Shown here in pieces: positions 9,652 through 34,469 of a DNA stretch of 36,877 nucleotides (position 1 is the stretch's first letter; each line of letters begins with the position of its first letter). The notes below the pieces were generated by a model that was not told where the DNA came from, did not search any database, and saw nothing but the letters and a program-made list of their open reading frames with translations. Made by a program: the position numbers and the translations under genes. Origin of the DNA: Piromyces finnis (lineage: Eukaryota > Neocallimastigomycota > Neocallimastigomycetes > Neocallimastigales > Neocallimastigaceae). The stretch is taken from assembly GCA_002104945.1 (NCBI GenBank), contig MCFH01000122.1:1-36877 (forward strand), in the 5' to 3' direction.

Positions 9652-12600
9652 TTAAATGTTATCAGAACTTGGTGCAGAAGCTTGAATTGGACTTTCCGTT
9701 GGAATTGAAGGATTTTGAGGAGGAGAAGTTACTGAATATTGTGGTGGTGGTGGATATGCTGTTGCTTGAGGAATACATGGTTGTTGATATGGGGATGGTT
9801 GAGGAGATGGCTGTGGGGATGGAATGGAATATGGTTGTGGATATAATCCAGAGGCAGGTTGAGAAGATAATGGAGCTTGTCCATAAGGTTGTTGTGGATA
9901 TGGACTTTGACCTGGAGCTGGTGCAGGAGCTGGTTGAGGTGATAATGGAGGATATAATCCTTGACCTGGTGTTGGAGCTGGTGTTGACTGAGGAGACAAT
10001 GGAGTTGGTGGAGCTTGGCCATAAGGTTGTTGTGGATACAATTCTTGACCTGGTGTTGGAACTGGCGTTGGTTGAGGAGACAATGGAGCTGGTGTTGGCT
10101 GAGGAGACAATGGAGCTGGTGGAGCTTGGCCATAAGGTTGTTGCGGATATAATCTTTGGCCTGGAGCTGGAGCTGGTTGAGGAGATAATGGGCCATAAGG
10201 TTGTTGTGGATATGGTCCTGGTGCTGGTTGGGGATAGGCTGGTACAGCAAATGGATATGGTGGAGAAGGTTGGAATGGAAAAGCATTTTGATATTGTGGA
10301 TGTGGTGATGGTGGAGGTTGACCATAAGGTTGTGATGATGGTTGAAGATATGGTTGTTGAAGATAAGAATATTGAGGAGCAGATTGAGGAACAGGTTGAG
10401 GAACAGGTTGAATAGTAGGTTGAGCAGCAGGTTGAGCAGTTGGTTGCGGAGTTTGTTGCGGAGTTGATTGAGGAGTTGGTTGAGCAGTAGATTGAGCAGT
10501 AGGTTGAGGCATAGATTGATTATTTTGATTAGAAGTGTTTTCTTCAGGTTTCGAGGCAGGTTTTGGTTTTGGTGGTTTAATTTTATTATTCTTTAAATCT
10601 ATAATTCAAAATATTTGGAAAAGATTATTATGCTTATTTTACTTATTATTTATTTATTTATTTATTTATTATTTATCATTTATTTTAAATGAGAGAAAAA
10701 AAACTTTACCTATTAAAAATTGTTCATCAAATTTTCTAACATATTCTTTTGGGAATAATGAGAAACCATTTATTTTTTTCTCATCATCATGAAGTTTAAT
10801 ACCTTTTACATATTCATCATCATAATCCCAATCATAAACAACTATTTTATCACCAATTTTAATATCAACTTCATAACTTTCTTTTGCTTTATAATCTCCG
10901 ATAGCAATGGCAGCGGTACCTTTTTGTTTTTCTTCTTCTAAATCACTATCTTCTAAATCTATTAATAGATCGTTAAATATAAAAATAATCATAAAAATAA
11001 TTTAAAATTCATTTAATATATTTATATACATTCCATAAAAATTAAAAAATAAAATGGTAGAAAAGAAAAAAAACATTAAAATACCTGATTCACTAATAAC
11101 ATTAGCTATATCAATTTTTCCTTGATTTACACTACTCTTTTTCAACTTTGGGTCATCTGTATTTAACTTTTCTACATCATATTTGGAATATTCTATATTA
11201 TTGTTATTATCCACTTTATATTCATATAATTTTACATCAAGATCACCATTTTGATCAAAATGATAAAGAATACCACCTCCATTCTTTTTATCCTTAGATT
11301 GGTATTCCAATGTAAAATCTTTATTTGTGATTTTAACTATTATATATTTATATTAAAGTTAATTAATATCATAAATATATTAATATTTAAAAATATATAA
11401 TAATATTTCTTCCTTATATATATTTACTTTGTGGTTTCTTTTTGTATATACGAATATAACAACCAAAAACAAGTTTATTATTTTCTAATAAACGATTTCC
11501 ATTACTATATAAATTTTTATATCCTACAAAATTCTTCATAATTAATGCATTTGCTTTTCTGGTTAAATTCATATAATCATTTGAAACTAAAAAAAAAGTT
11601 TTATAAATTTTTAGTATTTTAAATATATATATATTAATGCATATTTAATATTATAGTTACTATTCGATTCGAGTAAGACAGCATCATAGCCTTTATAATT
11701 TCTAATATAAAAAATAGTTTTAAGATATATAATCGCATCTCTTTTTTCGCTCTTTTCATCACAAAATTCTGTGCAGGTTAATTGCATACCTATCTTTTTC
11801 TTTATTATATCTGGAAGTAATTCAAACTCCCTATAAAAATTATAAATTTTATTTAATTTAAAAAAAAAAATTTTTTTTTTCTTACAATAGAAAATTATAA
11901 ATAATAGTTATTATTCTTACCACTGAAAATCTCCAAAATAAAATGTTTTACTAAACGAATCATATTCTTCAGATTCATTTTCCCAATCGGCAATTTCTCT
12001 TTCAAAGAATCTTTCACCAAGAACATTACCTCCTCTATATTTACTATCATCAATAGATTCTTTTAATACTTTTACAAATTTATCTAAATATAAAAATTAA
12101 AAATAAAATATGGTTTAATAATTAATATCTCTTCACTGTTCGCATAATAAATATCAATATAGATAGTTTAAATTTAATAATATTTTGGAATACTAACCAA
12201 ATTTAGTTGGTTTATATTGGCATATATAAACACCAAACACAATTTTATTATCTTCAATTAATCCTTGATGACCGTTTTCATCACTTTTTACTTTTGATTT
12301 TTCAATAAATTCTCTAATACAACTATAGTTATTATACTTATTAATTATTGTCATATTATTATTTGCTATACAAAAAATTTTTATAATATTAGCAATATAT
12401 AATATGAAATGACAATGTTAATTTTAACTTTAAAATTATAAAATTAATAATATTATTAATTTTTTTTTACTTACACATTAAATAATGACAAGAGTAATCA
12501 TTTACATTTCTAATGAAAAACATAACATCTGCATAAATATTAAATTCTTCTGGAATTTCTTTTCTCATTACATTTATATTATGAAGGAAGAAAGATATAT

Positions 12601-15425
12601 GATCATTATATCTTTTCTTACATCCATTTGGATAAAGTTTTAATTTCCTTTTTTTAGATATTTATTGTATAAAAATTAATATATAAAATTTTAGAGGTAA
12701 AGATTTAATTTTTTTTTAATTGAACTTTATCTTACCATGAAAAATTGTCTTTACTATTATTAAAGGATGGACTTAGCAAAACATTATCATTTTTTAAATT
12801 ACTCCAATTATCAATGTACCATTCGAAAAATTTTTCCTCTTTAATATCATCTTTATTATAATTATCTTTATAAATTATATCTTTTATTTCTTGAATAAAT
12901 TGATCTTTTGATTTATTAAATATGATATAATATTATAATAATAAAAAAAAGGTTATTATTTATATTAATTTTTCTTTTTTAATACTATTATTAACAATTT
13001 TTTTTCATTATTGGTATCATTTTAATTCAAAAATTTAATGACCATTACAATCAATAATTTAAAATTTTAGTTACCTTTTCTAAATCTGAAAATAGAAATG
13101 TATGCACCAATAACCAATTTATTGTTTTCAACAAATGTTGTATTGTTAATTTTATTCTTAACATATAAATCCGAAACCTTTATAAATTCATTACTACCAT
13201 GCTCTTCATAACATTCCCTAAAGCAACATGAACTTTCAGACTCTTTTTTTTTATTTATTTATTTATTCAATAATAAAATATTAAAAAAAATAAAAAGGAA
13301 TAAAATTGATATATTAATATATTATAAAATGGAGAAATTTTAAAATTCTTTATATATAATAATTGTATTCCTTTCAATATATATTTTCTTACCATAGGAA
13401 TGACAACAAGAGTAATTCTTATAATTACGAATATATAAAGAGTAATTAGCAGATATATGAAGTAATGAATTACTTTTAACATCTTTACTATGTAAATATA
13501 AGGAAAGATATTCTTTGCTTTTAGAATTTCCATTTGGATATAAAAATATTCTCCTATTATAATATATTATAAAAAAGTTTATGCTATATTATTACCAATA
13601 TTATTATTATATATATTTATAACTTTTAATTATTACCAGTTATAACCACCAATTTCGAATTCTGGACTATAAACAACCTTTTTATTGTCTTTAAATTTTT
13701 TCCAATTATCAATAGTCCATTCATAGTAATTTTCTTCAATGACTTCATCCTTTACGGTTTTCTTTTTTTCTAATGATTCTTTAATATCATTGATAATACA
13801 ATCAACTAATATAGTAGATAATTGAATTATATTTAATTATATAATATTTTTATTAAAAATATTAATTAAATGCATATATATAAACTTTTTTTTCCAATAT
13901 TTAATATATTACATTACCTTCATTATATTCATAGACATTTACATATGCACCAACAACAACTTTATTATTAGTTATTAATGTTCTTTTACAATCATAACCT
14001 CCATATAATTGATTTTTTAATATAAATTCTTTTACACCACTAGTATTTTTATTTGAACTGAAAGTTGAAGAAAATTCTATTATTAAAAAATAATTTATGA
14101 AAAAATTTAAGTTTTCAAATTAATTATTTTTTTTTAAAAAAAAAAAAAGGTAATTTATGAATTTATTATTATTTTAAACATAGAGTATACCTTTGACATG
14201 ACAAGTATCATAATCATCATAGTTAGCCATAAACAAGACACATTTAACAAAAATATGAGTTTTAATGCTACCAACATCTAGATTTTTCAAATAAAGTGAG
14301 ATATGATCATTGGAATCATCAACGCCATTTGGATACATTTTGATTTTCCTTTTTTTAAAAAATATTTATGCAAAATAATTATTTTTCAACGATAATTAAT
14401 TTTTTGTATTTATATTTTTTTATTATTTTGACAATATTATATTTATAAAATTTAAATAGTACCAATTATAGCCACACACATTGAACTTCACACTATATTC
14501 AGCTTCACAATTATATTTAATTTTATCCCAATTTTCAATTCTCCATTCGTAATAGTTATTTCCAATTAATTTGTAATTGTTACTAACATTACGAGATATA
14601 TTACTTAATTTTTTTTCAATAAAATTATCTAAAATATATTATATTATTATTATAATTCTTTTTTTTTTTTTTAATTTATCTTTTAATAAATATTAAAATG
14701 ATACCTTTTTTTTCTTTTAAAATATTAACATAAACAAACATATAAACTGAAATAACTATAAAATCATTTTTTAATGTTGTTTTAAAACCATTTTTGTAAT
14801 TTTCTTTACTAAAAACAGAATATTGGTCTTGAGACCTATTAATCATTTCTTTAAATAAAATATATTATTATTATTGTTGTTGTTGTTTTTATTTTTTATC
14901 ATTATTTTACCTTTAGAAATATGACTTTCATAACTATTCTTATCGCGAATAGATACTGAACATTTATAATTAATAGTTCCTTGATCTTTATCCTTTTTTC
15001 TTAAAGTAATTTCAATTGAATTTAAAGAATTACTTAATTTAGAGAAATGTTTATTTAATTTAATGTCCCTGTTATGTAAATGTATATATATTAAATAAAT
15101 AATTTATTATTAAATTATACTATTTTAAAAAGTCTTAATTATATATTCATTGTAGCAATACCAATAGTATCCACAAAGTTTAAATTCCGGGCTATATTCT
15201 TCTTTTTTTAAACTTCTCCAATTATCAACTTCCCATTCATAATAGCCTTCTTTAATGTTATCAAAGTTTTTAGGAACATCATTACTTATTAAATTCTTCA
15301 ATTTATCAATATATTGTTCTATAAATAAATTTTTAATTATTTTGATATAAAGAAAATGTGTAATTATATTTAATGTTTATTAATGTAATGAATATTATGA
15401 ATATAAATTTTATAAATTACTGATA

Positions 15426-15458
<33 letters not shown>

Positions 15459-15500
15459 ATCTGAAATGTAAAAAAAAAAAAAATTACTTTTTAATTCCAT
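9652..15500 (-). CDS. Five-MATH-domain, SH3, Pro/Gln-tail protein (19 exons, 1300 aa)
   Basis: Hand-built splice model. Exons: 15500-15488, 15318-15162, 15068-14911, 14848-14705, 14628-14463, 14348-14191, 14076-13918, 13805-13637, 13553-13393, 13242-13075, 12904-12736, 12647-12475, 12365-12198, 12083-11921, 11830-11661, 11586-11428, 11336-11085, 10958-10710, 10598-9652. All introns are GT-AG and the coding length is 3903 nt, exactly 1301 codons. Exons 2-16 encode five MATH (TRAF-like) modules at about residues 5-157, 158-318, 319-484, 485-654 and 655-818. Their marks are YYEWxIxNW, SPEFxxxGYNW, KLKLYPNG, DHISLYL and a C-terminal NKxVxGxYIxxY strand. Exon 18 encodes an SH3-like domain (about 915-977: AIGDYKAKESYEVDIKIGD, then LFPKEYVRKF) lacking the usual Trp pair. 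Exon 19 encodes a 315-residue Pro/Gln/Tyr-rich tail with PYGQ and PLSPQP repeats and a PPQY motif. No signal peptide or membrane helix. MATH and SH3 domains bind peptides, so this is likely an adaptor. An in-frame stop precedes the ATG; the 13-nt first exon is the least certain part. Confidence 0.84.
15428..15457. repeat. ATT microsatellite in intron 1 of the MATH/SH3 gene
   Basis: About ten ATT units inside the 169-nt first intron, next to a 14-base homopolymer. Confidence 0.75.
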
Positions 15501-16327
15501 TTTCTAAAGTGAAATTGTTTATTATATATATCAATAATAATTGAATTTAGAACGATGTTTTTGTTCAAATAACTTTAAAAGAAAGGATTTCCTTAATTAC
15601 TAGTATCGATAATTATTATTATTTCTTTTTTTATTATTATTTATTATATGCTTATGAATATTCACTCTATTTTTATAACTACTTCTCTTTCTTATAAAAT
15701 GATATTTTTTCAGGTAAATAAAAAAAAAAGGAAAACACTTTTTCATCTAAATTTCATTAATTTAAAAATTAAATTTATTGGTCCGTTCCATCAATTAATA
15801 ATTTTATTTAATAAAAAAATTTAATATTTTAAAATCTAAACAATTTTGAACTTTTTTTAATAAAAAAAAAAAAATTATAAAACATTATGAAATAACCTTT
15901 TTTTTATTATTATTATTATTATTATTAAACTTATTCAAACAACATTTATTGAATACTTAATATAATATCACTTTAATGTTTTTTTTTTCATAATAGTAGA
16001 AATAATATTTTAAACAAATTTGGTTTAAATGAAATTAATATTCAATCACCATAAAAAAAATATTTACTTTTCCACATTTATATTAAATTAAAATTAACAC
16101 AATTGGTAACATTCCTCATTAAAAATTAATCCAAGAAATGGACTTTGTATAAAAATAAAAATAAAAATAAATTAGTAGTATTTAAATATCCAAATGAAAT
16201 TAGTTAACCCTTTTTTTTTTTTTTTTTGCTAAAAAAAAAAAAAGAACATTTGTTAAACTTTAAATTATAAATTTTTAATATTTATTATAATAATTAACAA
16301 CTCAATTGTCACAACTATTTATTTTAC

Positions 16328-16490
16328 TTTATTTTATTTTATTTTATTTTATTTTATTTTATTTTATTTTATTTTATTTTATTTTATTTTATTTTATTTT
16401 ATTTTATTTTATTTTATTTTATTTTATTTTATTTTATTTTATTTTATTTTATTTTATTTTATTTTATTTTATTTTATTTTATTTTATTTT
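16328..16490. repeat. TTTTA pentanucleotide array
   Basis: About 33 near-perfect 5-bp units. The array reads as an open Phe/Tyr/Ile/Leu frame only because 5 and 3 share no factor and no stop falls in that phase. Confidence 0.92.
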
Positions 16491-16701
16491 TCTTCAGTTT
16501 TTTAAATAGATTTTTCTTTTAAAAAATATATATAAATATTTATTTCTAACTACTATAGAAATTATTATTTTTTAATATTATATTAATTATTATTAGTAAT
16601 ATTATAAAATTATATTTTTACATCATCTTTTATGAATAATAAGTACTATTTTATAATGAAAAAAGTCATCTTTTTACTCACACATTTTAATCATATTTTT
16701 A

Positions 16702-16735
<34 letters not shown>

Positions 16736-17335
16736 TTTATTTATAATTAAATTTTTATAAACTTATTTACGAAGTTAACATTTTATTTTATTGGTAAATC
16801 GTTAAACTTAAATAACTCTATTAATCTTTATTTTTTTTAATATGTATATACTTTATATGAAACCAACATATTACAAAAAAATACAATATGGAAAAGGGGA
16901 AAAAAATATAAAAATATTATTAATGAATTATTTTATAATTGTCAAGGAAATTATCAATTTTTATTTTATGGATTAATAATTATTAATTTTTGAAAATAAA
17001 ATCTGTTTTAATACATTATATTTTTTTTAATTCATCATAGTTCTTCATGAAAAAATAATATCAAAGAGAATATATCTATTATTTTAGAAATAATACCTAA
17101 AATATTTTAGAATATAAAAATAATCTTTTTTATATTTTATAATAATACTTTTAAAATCTAAAGTTTAAATCAGTTTAAGTTGTAATCAATTATTTTATAA
17201 CTTATAATTTAAATTATTTCCGTCCGGAAGAATTTCTTTTTAAAAGTATTGAATTTATGTTTTTGTAAAATTTATTCAATATTTGTAAAAGGTAAAAGAA
17301 TATATAATATACATTAGTTTTTTTTAAAATATTAT

Positions 17336-17375
17336 TATTTTTCTTCATCAATAAAAAATACAGATATTATTTATA
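17336..17375 (+). promoter_or_regulatory. Conserved 5' leader of receptor gene A
   Basis: The roughly 40 bases before the ATG (TTCTTCATCAATAAAAAATA and what follows) recur before receptor gene B at about 24903-24942. Upstream of that the two copies share no alignable sequence. This marks the left edge of the duplicated or converted unit and may be the transcription start region. Confidence 0.5.
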
Positions 17376-23995
<6,620 letters not shown>

Positions 23996-24002
23996 AATAC
24001 AT

Positions 24003-24300
24003 ATTTTTTCTTTTTACTATTAGTAAATATTAAATATTTTAAAATACTTAATTATTGTTTTAATTAAAATCATAATTGTATTTAAAAATAAATTTAAAAT
24101 AATAAAAAATTTAAAATTATTATACTTGAGGGTTATAATTGTACTTAATTTCTAATGGAACTCAGCTTCAATGATCAAATCCTTTCATAGAACAAAATTA
24201 TGATCTGTGTTGGTTACTCTGGCTTACCTTACTGTTATACTATTTTTTTCAGCATTGATGCTCTTGATTATTGTTTTAAACCTTTTCTAAAAGATAAAGA
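24003..24300 (-). mobile_element. Decayed LINE 3' end, relic 1
   Basis: Positions 24110-24300 match the 3' end of the LINE at 31440-31600. Shared words are ACAAAATTATGATCT, CTTACTGTT, TTTCAGCATTGA and GCTCTTG; they correspond to the last 40 or so codons of the RT frame and the stop region. The stretch 24003-24110 resembles the LINE 3' UTR more weakly. It is severely 5'-truncated, point-mutated and non-coding, in the same orientation as the full element. Confidence 0.72.
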
Positions 24301-24360
24301 TTTAATTGTTATACTAACAGGACACTTGAGAATTAAATTCTAGTTCTTATTCAAAAAAAA

Positions 24361-24570
24361 AATTTTTTTAACAACAGCAAACATTTTAAAAGCTTAATTA
24401 TTATTTTAATTAAAATTATAATACATAATGTATTTAAATATAGATTTATAAAAATGTGTTTTAGTAATTTTAATGTAATTTTAAATTAAACAATAAAGGA
24501 CGTTATTATACTTGAGTATAACAAATGTTTCAAATAGAACTCGGATAAAAAAAACTAAAATTAATCTTAA
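24361..24570 (-). mobile_element. Decayed LINE 3' UTR, relic 2
   Basis: A short T run followed by AACAACAGCAAACATTTTAA, then TTAATTAAAATTATAATACAT, TTTTAGTAATTTTAA and TTATTATACTTGAGTATAA, tracks the LINE 3' UTR at 31250-31480 in order. It contains no RT codons, so it represents an extremely 5'-truncated insertion or a deletion derivative. Confidence 0.62.
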
Positions 24571-24942
24571 AATGAAAAATGTCCAAGATCTTATTAATTC
24601 TTTAAATATTAATAATTATAAAAAATAAGCTTAATTGTAAAAATATTTTGGTAATTATTAAACTTTAATATTAAAAATCTTGTTTATTATTATTATTATA
24701 ATTTATCTACTATTTATATATATTTTTATATGAAAAAAAATATGAAAGTGATATTATTGAGTTAATTTTATAGTGGCTAAAATAAAGCTATTTAAAATAA
24801 AAAAAAAATTATATTTTTACGAAACTTATATTTAAAACATATTATATATCATTTATTAATTTTTATTATATTATTTAGTATTTTTTTTTTTTTTTTAATT
24901 ATTATTTTTCTTCATCAATAAAAAATACAGATATTATTTATA

Positions 24943-31192
<6,250 letters not shown>

Positions 31193-31214
31193 AACTCTTT
31201 CTTTTGTTATAAAT

Positions 31215-31217
<3 letters not shown>

Positions 31218-31258
<41 letters not shown>
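31218..31258 (-). other. LINE poly(A) tail
   Basis: 41 consecutive T on the plus strand, directly at the end of the element's 3' UTR and 25 bases beyond the stop codon of receptor B. Confidence 0.85.
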
Positions 31259-31261
<3 letters not shown>

Positions 31262-31499
31262 GGCATCAAATATTTTAAACTTTATTATTAATTTAATTAA
31301 AATTATAATACATGTAATAAAAAAAATTAAAAATAAAAATAAAAATAAAAAAAATATGTTTAAATAAACACAAATGAATAAAAATTGGGTATAATGTATT
31401 CTAGTAATTTTAATTAAAGTAAGAAAGCCACTATCATACTAAAGTATAATAATTGTATTTGACTTCCAATGGGACACCGAGCCAAAGATCGAAATTTTA
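31259..31499 (-). other. LINE 3' UTR
   Basis: About 240 bases between the RT stop and the tail. Its terminal 33 bases (31259-31291) are repeated identically at 36845-36877 next to another poly(T) run, and in degenerate form at 24363-24400. This defines the 3' end of the family. Confidence 0.8.
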
Positions 31500-34406
31500 T
31501 CATGGAACAAAATTATGATCTCCATTGGTTGCGCTGGCCCTCCTGGCCTGTCTTACTGTTTCTTCAGCATTGACGCTCTTGGATGTTGCTTCAAACCTTT
31601 TGAACATTGACCATTGCTGGCCAATAGCAAAAGGCATGATTTTGGTTAGAAGTTCCGCGGTTACCGTCAAGAATGGTGTTCCTTCATTAGTACCAGATTG
31701 AATCTGACGCTTACAAAGTTCTTTCCATTCCCTTGAATTGTAATTGATATTGTTAAAACTTCTTCCCCCAAGAAGGAATTTAAATATTTTACTGCACACA
31801 CTAGAATAATCATACACATTAATATTCACCGGATTATTAGAACTATTACTATCATTAATTAAATTACTATCTAAATTAGAATTATTATCTTCACTATTGC
31901 TATCATTACTAGTATTATTATTTCTATAACTACTATTGTTATTATTACTATTTCTATTACTACTATTGTTATTATTACTATTTCTATTACTACTATTGTT
32001 ATTATTACTATTGTTACTATTACTATTGTTATTACTACTATTGTTACTATTACTATTAATGTTATTGCTATCTCTACTGATATTAATATTTTCATTATTA
32101 TTGATAGGACTATTGGAATTACGTTGACTGAAAAAATTTAGTAGCTGGACTATGGAAACATAATATTTAATACGGATATCTCTAAATGTTGGACAATCTA
32201 ATAACCAATGTTTAATACTTTGATCTCCACACTTGCAACATGGACAGTAGTTAGGACAAACTGGATCAACAAATTTGGCAGCTTTGGCAACTCTAGCATC
32301 CAACTTGTATTCGCTTCTTGCTTTCAATAGCCAGTAGAAGCCATAGGCAAACTCTGGGTATTCATAACATAATTTAATAAAATCTTTAGTTTCACTAAAT
32401 TTATTATCATCATAATATTGCGCTTTGATTGAATTCCCTTTGAGATCTTTCCAATAAAAGTTTTTAACTGCTTTAACATCTCCATGTTTCTTTAGTTTTT
32501 TATCAAGTGTCCTACTTGATTTGCACCACGTGTATTTTCTAAATTTAGGAATGTAATTGACAAGGTGTGAGATAATACAATTCGAGTTTTTCCATTTGTT
32601 AAAACATCTAACCTGAGCTAACGCACATTTGGCTGACAATGGAGGAATATTCAAATCTTTTGAAATAGAGTATAAAGATATAAACGATACAGCTTTATGA
32701 ACTCCGGTAATCCATCGTATTCCTTTGTTAACATGCTTCTGAGTAATCCTAGACCTAGCTTTGTTGGATCCAAGTAATGGTGCAAAGTATGAAACTCTGC
32801 TAATCACTTGTGAGTTAAGTACTAGTTTTTTGAAAGGAATAGGAATATTAGGATTTCTTAAGAATTTACTGACTGAGAAAAGCCCTTTCAAAACCTTGTT
32901 ATTAAGAGCTTTAATTACTGGTTTAAGGGACAAATTCTTATCAAATGGAACACCAAGATAAGTATAGCAATCAGTAGTTGGAATGGGTTGTCCTGCTAAG
33001 TAAAATGTTGGATCTCTCTTGTTCTGATTTTCTATTGATTCAGGACGAATCACCATCGTTGAACATTTCTGGATACCAAATTCCATTTCATTATACAAGG
33101 CCCATTCATTAACTCTTCTAAGCATCTTTTTTAAGTATCCTCTTGTTGGAGCACAAATAACTATATCATCTGCAAAAAGTCCACCACAGCATCGAGTGTC
33201 ACCTAAACTGACTCCGAGATCTTCACACTCTTTAAATATATCATTAATAAAGAGATTAAAGAGAATAGGAGAAAGAGGGCAACCTTGACGGACTCCTTTC
33301 TTCACATCAAAAGATTTCGAGAATTGTCCATCTAATTTGACATTAGCCTTAGATGTTAAATATAAATTTTTGATAATTTGTAAACTCTTACCTCGGATTC
33401 CTAAACAATCTAATTTATGGAGAATATTACCGATTGGGACTGAATCGTATGCTTTCCTGAGATCTAAAAAGGCCAAATATGTCTCTTTATTATCTAATTG
33501 ACGTCTACGGCATATTTCTTGGATTGAAATGAAAAGACTGATACTTTCTTCCTTTTTTCGAAAACCAAATTGTTCAGGTCTAATGAAATTATTCTTTAGA
33601 CCATATTCTGAAATTCTAGTGGTGACAATTTTGGAAATCAACTTAATACCATTATTGATAAGTGATATACCTCGATAGTTATCACAATCTGTTAAATCTC
33701 CCTTCTTAGGAATGGAAACAATACTGGATTCATTCCATGAGTTGGGGAAATCCCCATCCCAAGTACGGTTGAATAATTTAAGAATAAAATTTAAACCATA
33801 AGCATCATTATCTGAAGTGGTATTACCGGAAGAATTATTACCTGTAGCATTATTAGAATCATTACTTGATGGAATTAATGCTTTGTAAAATTCAATTGGA
33901 ATACCATCCGGACCTGATGCTTTATAATTTGGAGTAGAGAGGATAGCTGACTTGACTTCATCAATACTAATATCTTGGTTGATATCCCATTCATCAAGCA
34001 TAGGAAGTGAAAAACGTTTATTCGTTGGTTCTTCATACCGATGCTCCAAATCAAGACTTACACCACTTGGATCTGATGCAAGGTTTTCGAAATGATCATG
34101 CCACACTTCAAGTTGTTCTTCCGTAGCAACAACTAATTCTCCATTTTTATTTTTAATTGGTTGAGCAATAAAGAAAGAATCTTTTCCAATTTTTGCAGTT
34201 TTCTTGATCCATTTCCAGGCCTTCTTAGGATTATGACTCTTCATATACTCACATCCTGTTTTAATCCAATGAAGATATTCTTGCTTCCTAAATTCATTAC
34301 ATCTTTTGTGGATGTAATCAATGAGCTTACGGTAGATTTTAATTCTTTTAATAAATTCATCTATATCATAAATTCTTTCTTTTTTAAATCTCTTATACAA
34401 CTTCAT
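31500..34406 (-). CDS. LINE reverse transcriptase (968 aa)
   Basis: Copies the element RNA into DNA at the nicked target. The palm motifs are clear: motif A AFLDLRKAYDSV with catalytic Asp315, motif B GVRQGCPLSPILFNLFINDI just after, and motif C LFADDIVI with FADD at 411-414 (Asp413 and Asp414). Upstream ASGPDGIPIEFYK and SIVSIPKKGD are the usual non-LTR motifs 0-2. A zinc knuckle (C721 to C738, CPCCKCGDQSIKHWLLDC) follows the thumb and is typical of APE-type LINEs. A Ser/Asn-rich tract (about 755-845) interrupts the C-terminal region. The frame is the same as the endonuclease frame; only one TAA (34470-34472) and 21 further open codons separate them. The ATG at 34406 may therefore not be a native start but the first Met after a nonsense or readthrough site. 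Confidence 0.92.
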   Translation of the reverse strand: MKLYKRFKKERIYDIDEFIKRIKIYRKLIDYIHKRCNEFRKQEYLHWIKTGCEYMKSHNPKKAWKWIKKTAKIGKDSFFIAQPIKNKNGELVVATEEQLEVWHDHFENLASDPSGVSLDLEHRYEEPTNKRFSLPMLDEWDINQDISIDEVKSAILSTPNYKASGPDGIPIEFYKALIPSSNDSNNATGNNSSGNTTSDNDAYGLNFILKLFNRTWDGDFPNSWNESSIVSIPKKGDLTDCDNYRGISLINNGIKLISKIVTTRISEYGLKNNFIRPEQFGFRKKEESISLFISIQEICRRRQLDNKETYLAFLDLRKAYDSVPIGNILHKLDCLGIRGKSLQIIKNLYLTSKANVKLDGQFSKSFDVKKGVRQGCPLSPILFNLFINDIFKECEDLGVSLGDTRCCGGLFADDIVICAPTRGYLKKMLRRVNEWALYNEMEFGIQKCSTMVIRPESIENQNKRDPTFYLAGQPIPTTDCYTYLGVPFDKNLSLKPVIKALNNKVLKGLFSVSKFLRNPNIPIPFKKLVLNSQVISRVSYFAPLLGSNKARSRITQKHVNKGIRWITGVHKAVSFISLYSISKDLNIPPLSAKCALAQVRCFNKWKNSNCIISHLVNYIPKFRKYTWCKSSRTLDKKLKKHGDVKAVKNFYWKDLKGNSIKAQYYDDNKFSETKDFIKLCYEYPEFAYGFYWLLKARSEYKLDARVAKAAKFVDPVCPNYCPCCKCGDQSIKHWLLDCPTFRDIRIKYYVSIVQLLNFFSQRNSNSPINNNENINISRDSNNINSNSNNSSNNNSNSNNSNNNNSSNRNSNNNNSSNRNSNNNNSSYRNNNTSNDSNSEDNNSNLDSNLINDSNSSNNPVNINVYDYSSVCSKIFKFLLGGRSFNNINYNSREWKELCKRQIQSGTNEGTPFLTVTAELLTKIMPFAIGQQWSMFKRFEATSKSVNAEETVRQARRASATNGDHNFVP

Positions 34407-34469
34407 TTTGATTTTTTGGAGATTAAAAATTTGTTGTGAAATATGAAATGAAGACTTTATAACATTATT

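Larger units (their letters stand above)
15501..17375. other. AT-rich intergenic region between divergent genes
   Basis: About 1.9 kb upstream of both the MATH/SH3 gene (minus) and the first receptor gene (plus), so it must carry both promoters. It holds a TTTTA pentanucleotide array, an A27-class run near 16708-16733, a T17-GC-T-A13 hairpin-like block near 16210-16243, and one isolated GC-richer palindrome, TTCCGTCCGGAA (17218-17229). The last 40 or so bases before the receptor ATG are conserved in the second receptor copy. No gene was recognised. Confidence 0.6.
23996..24942. other. Spacer between the receptor genes, mostly LINE debris
   Basis: 947 bases from the stop of receptor A to the start of receptor B. 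More than half consists of two decayed LINE 3' ends (about 24003-24300 and 24361-24570). The rest, about 24570-24900, is AT-rich unique sequence that should include the receptor B promoter. Confidence 0.6.

Noticed and set aside
9669-10415. Val/Glu/Met-rich plus-strand frame and a His/Leu-rich minus-strand frame
   Set aside because: Shadows of the repetitive Pro/Gln tail exon in other frames; the Pro/Gln frame is the one that splices in phase to the SH3 exon.
10669-11310. Two separate small minus-strand genes with N- or C-terminal hydrophobic extensions
   Set aside because: The extensions are intron sequence; the cores are exons 17 and 18 of the MATH/SH3 gene with matching phase-1 GT-AG junctions.
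16306-16509. 67-aa FYFIL-repeat frame
   Set aside because: Translation of the TTTTA array only.
17218-17229. TTCCGTCCGGAA palindrome as an operator
   Set aside because: Too short, a single occurrence, about 150 bp from the receptor start and absent before receptor B; noted only.
31871-32127. Ile/Val- and Leu-rich frames on both strands
   Set aside because: Other-frame readings of the Ser/Asn-rich segment of the LINE RT gene.
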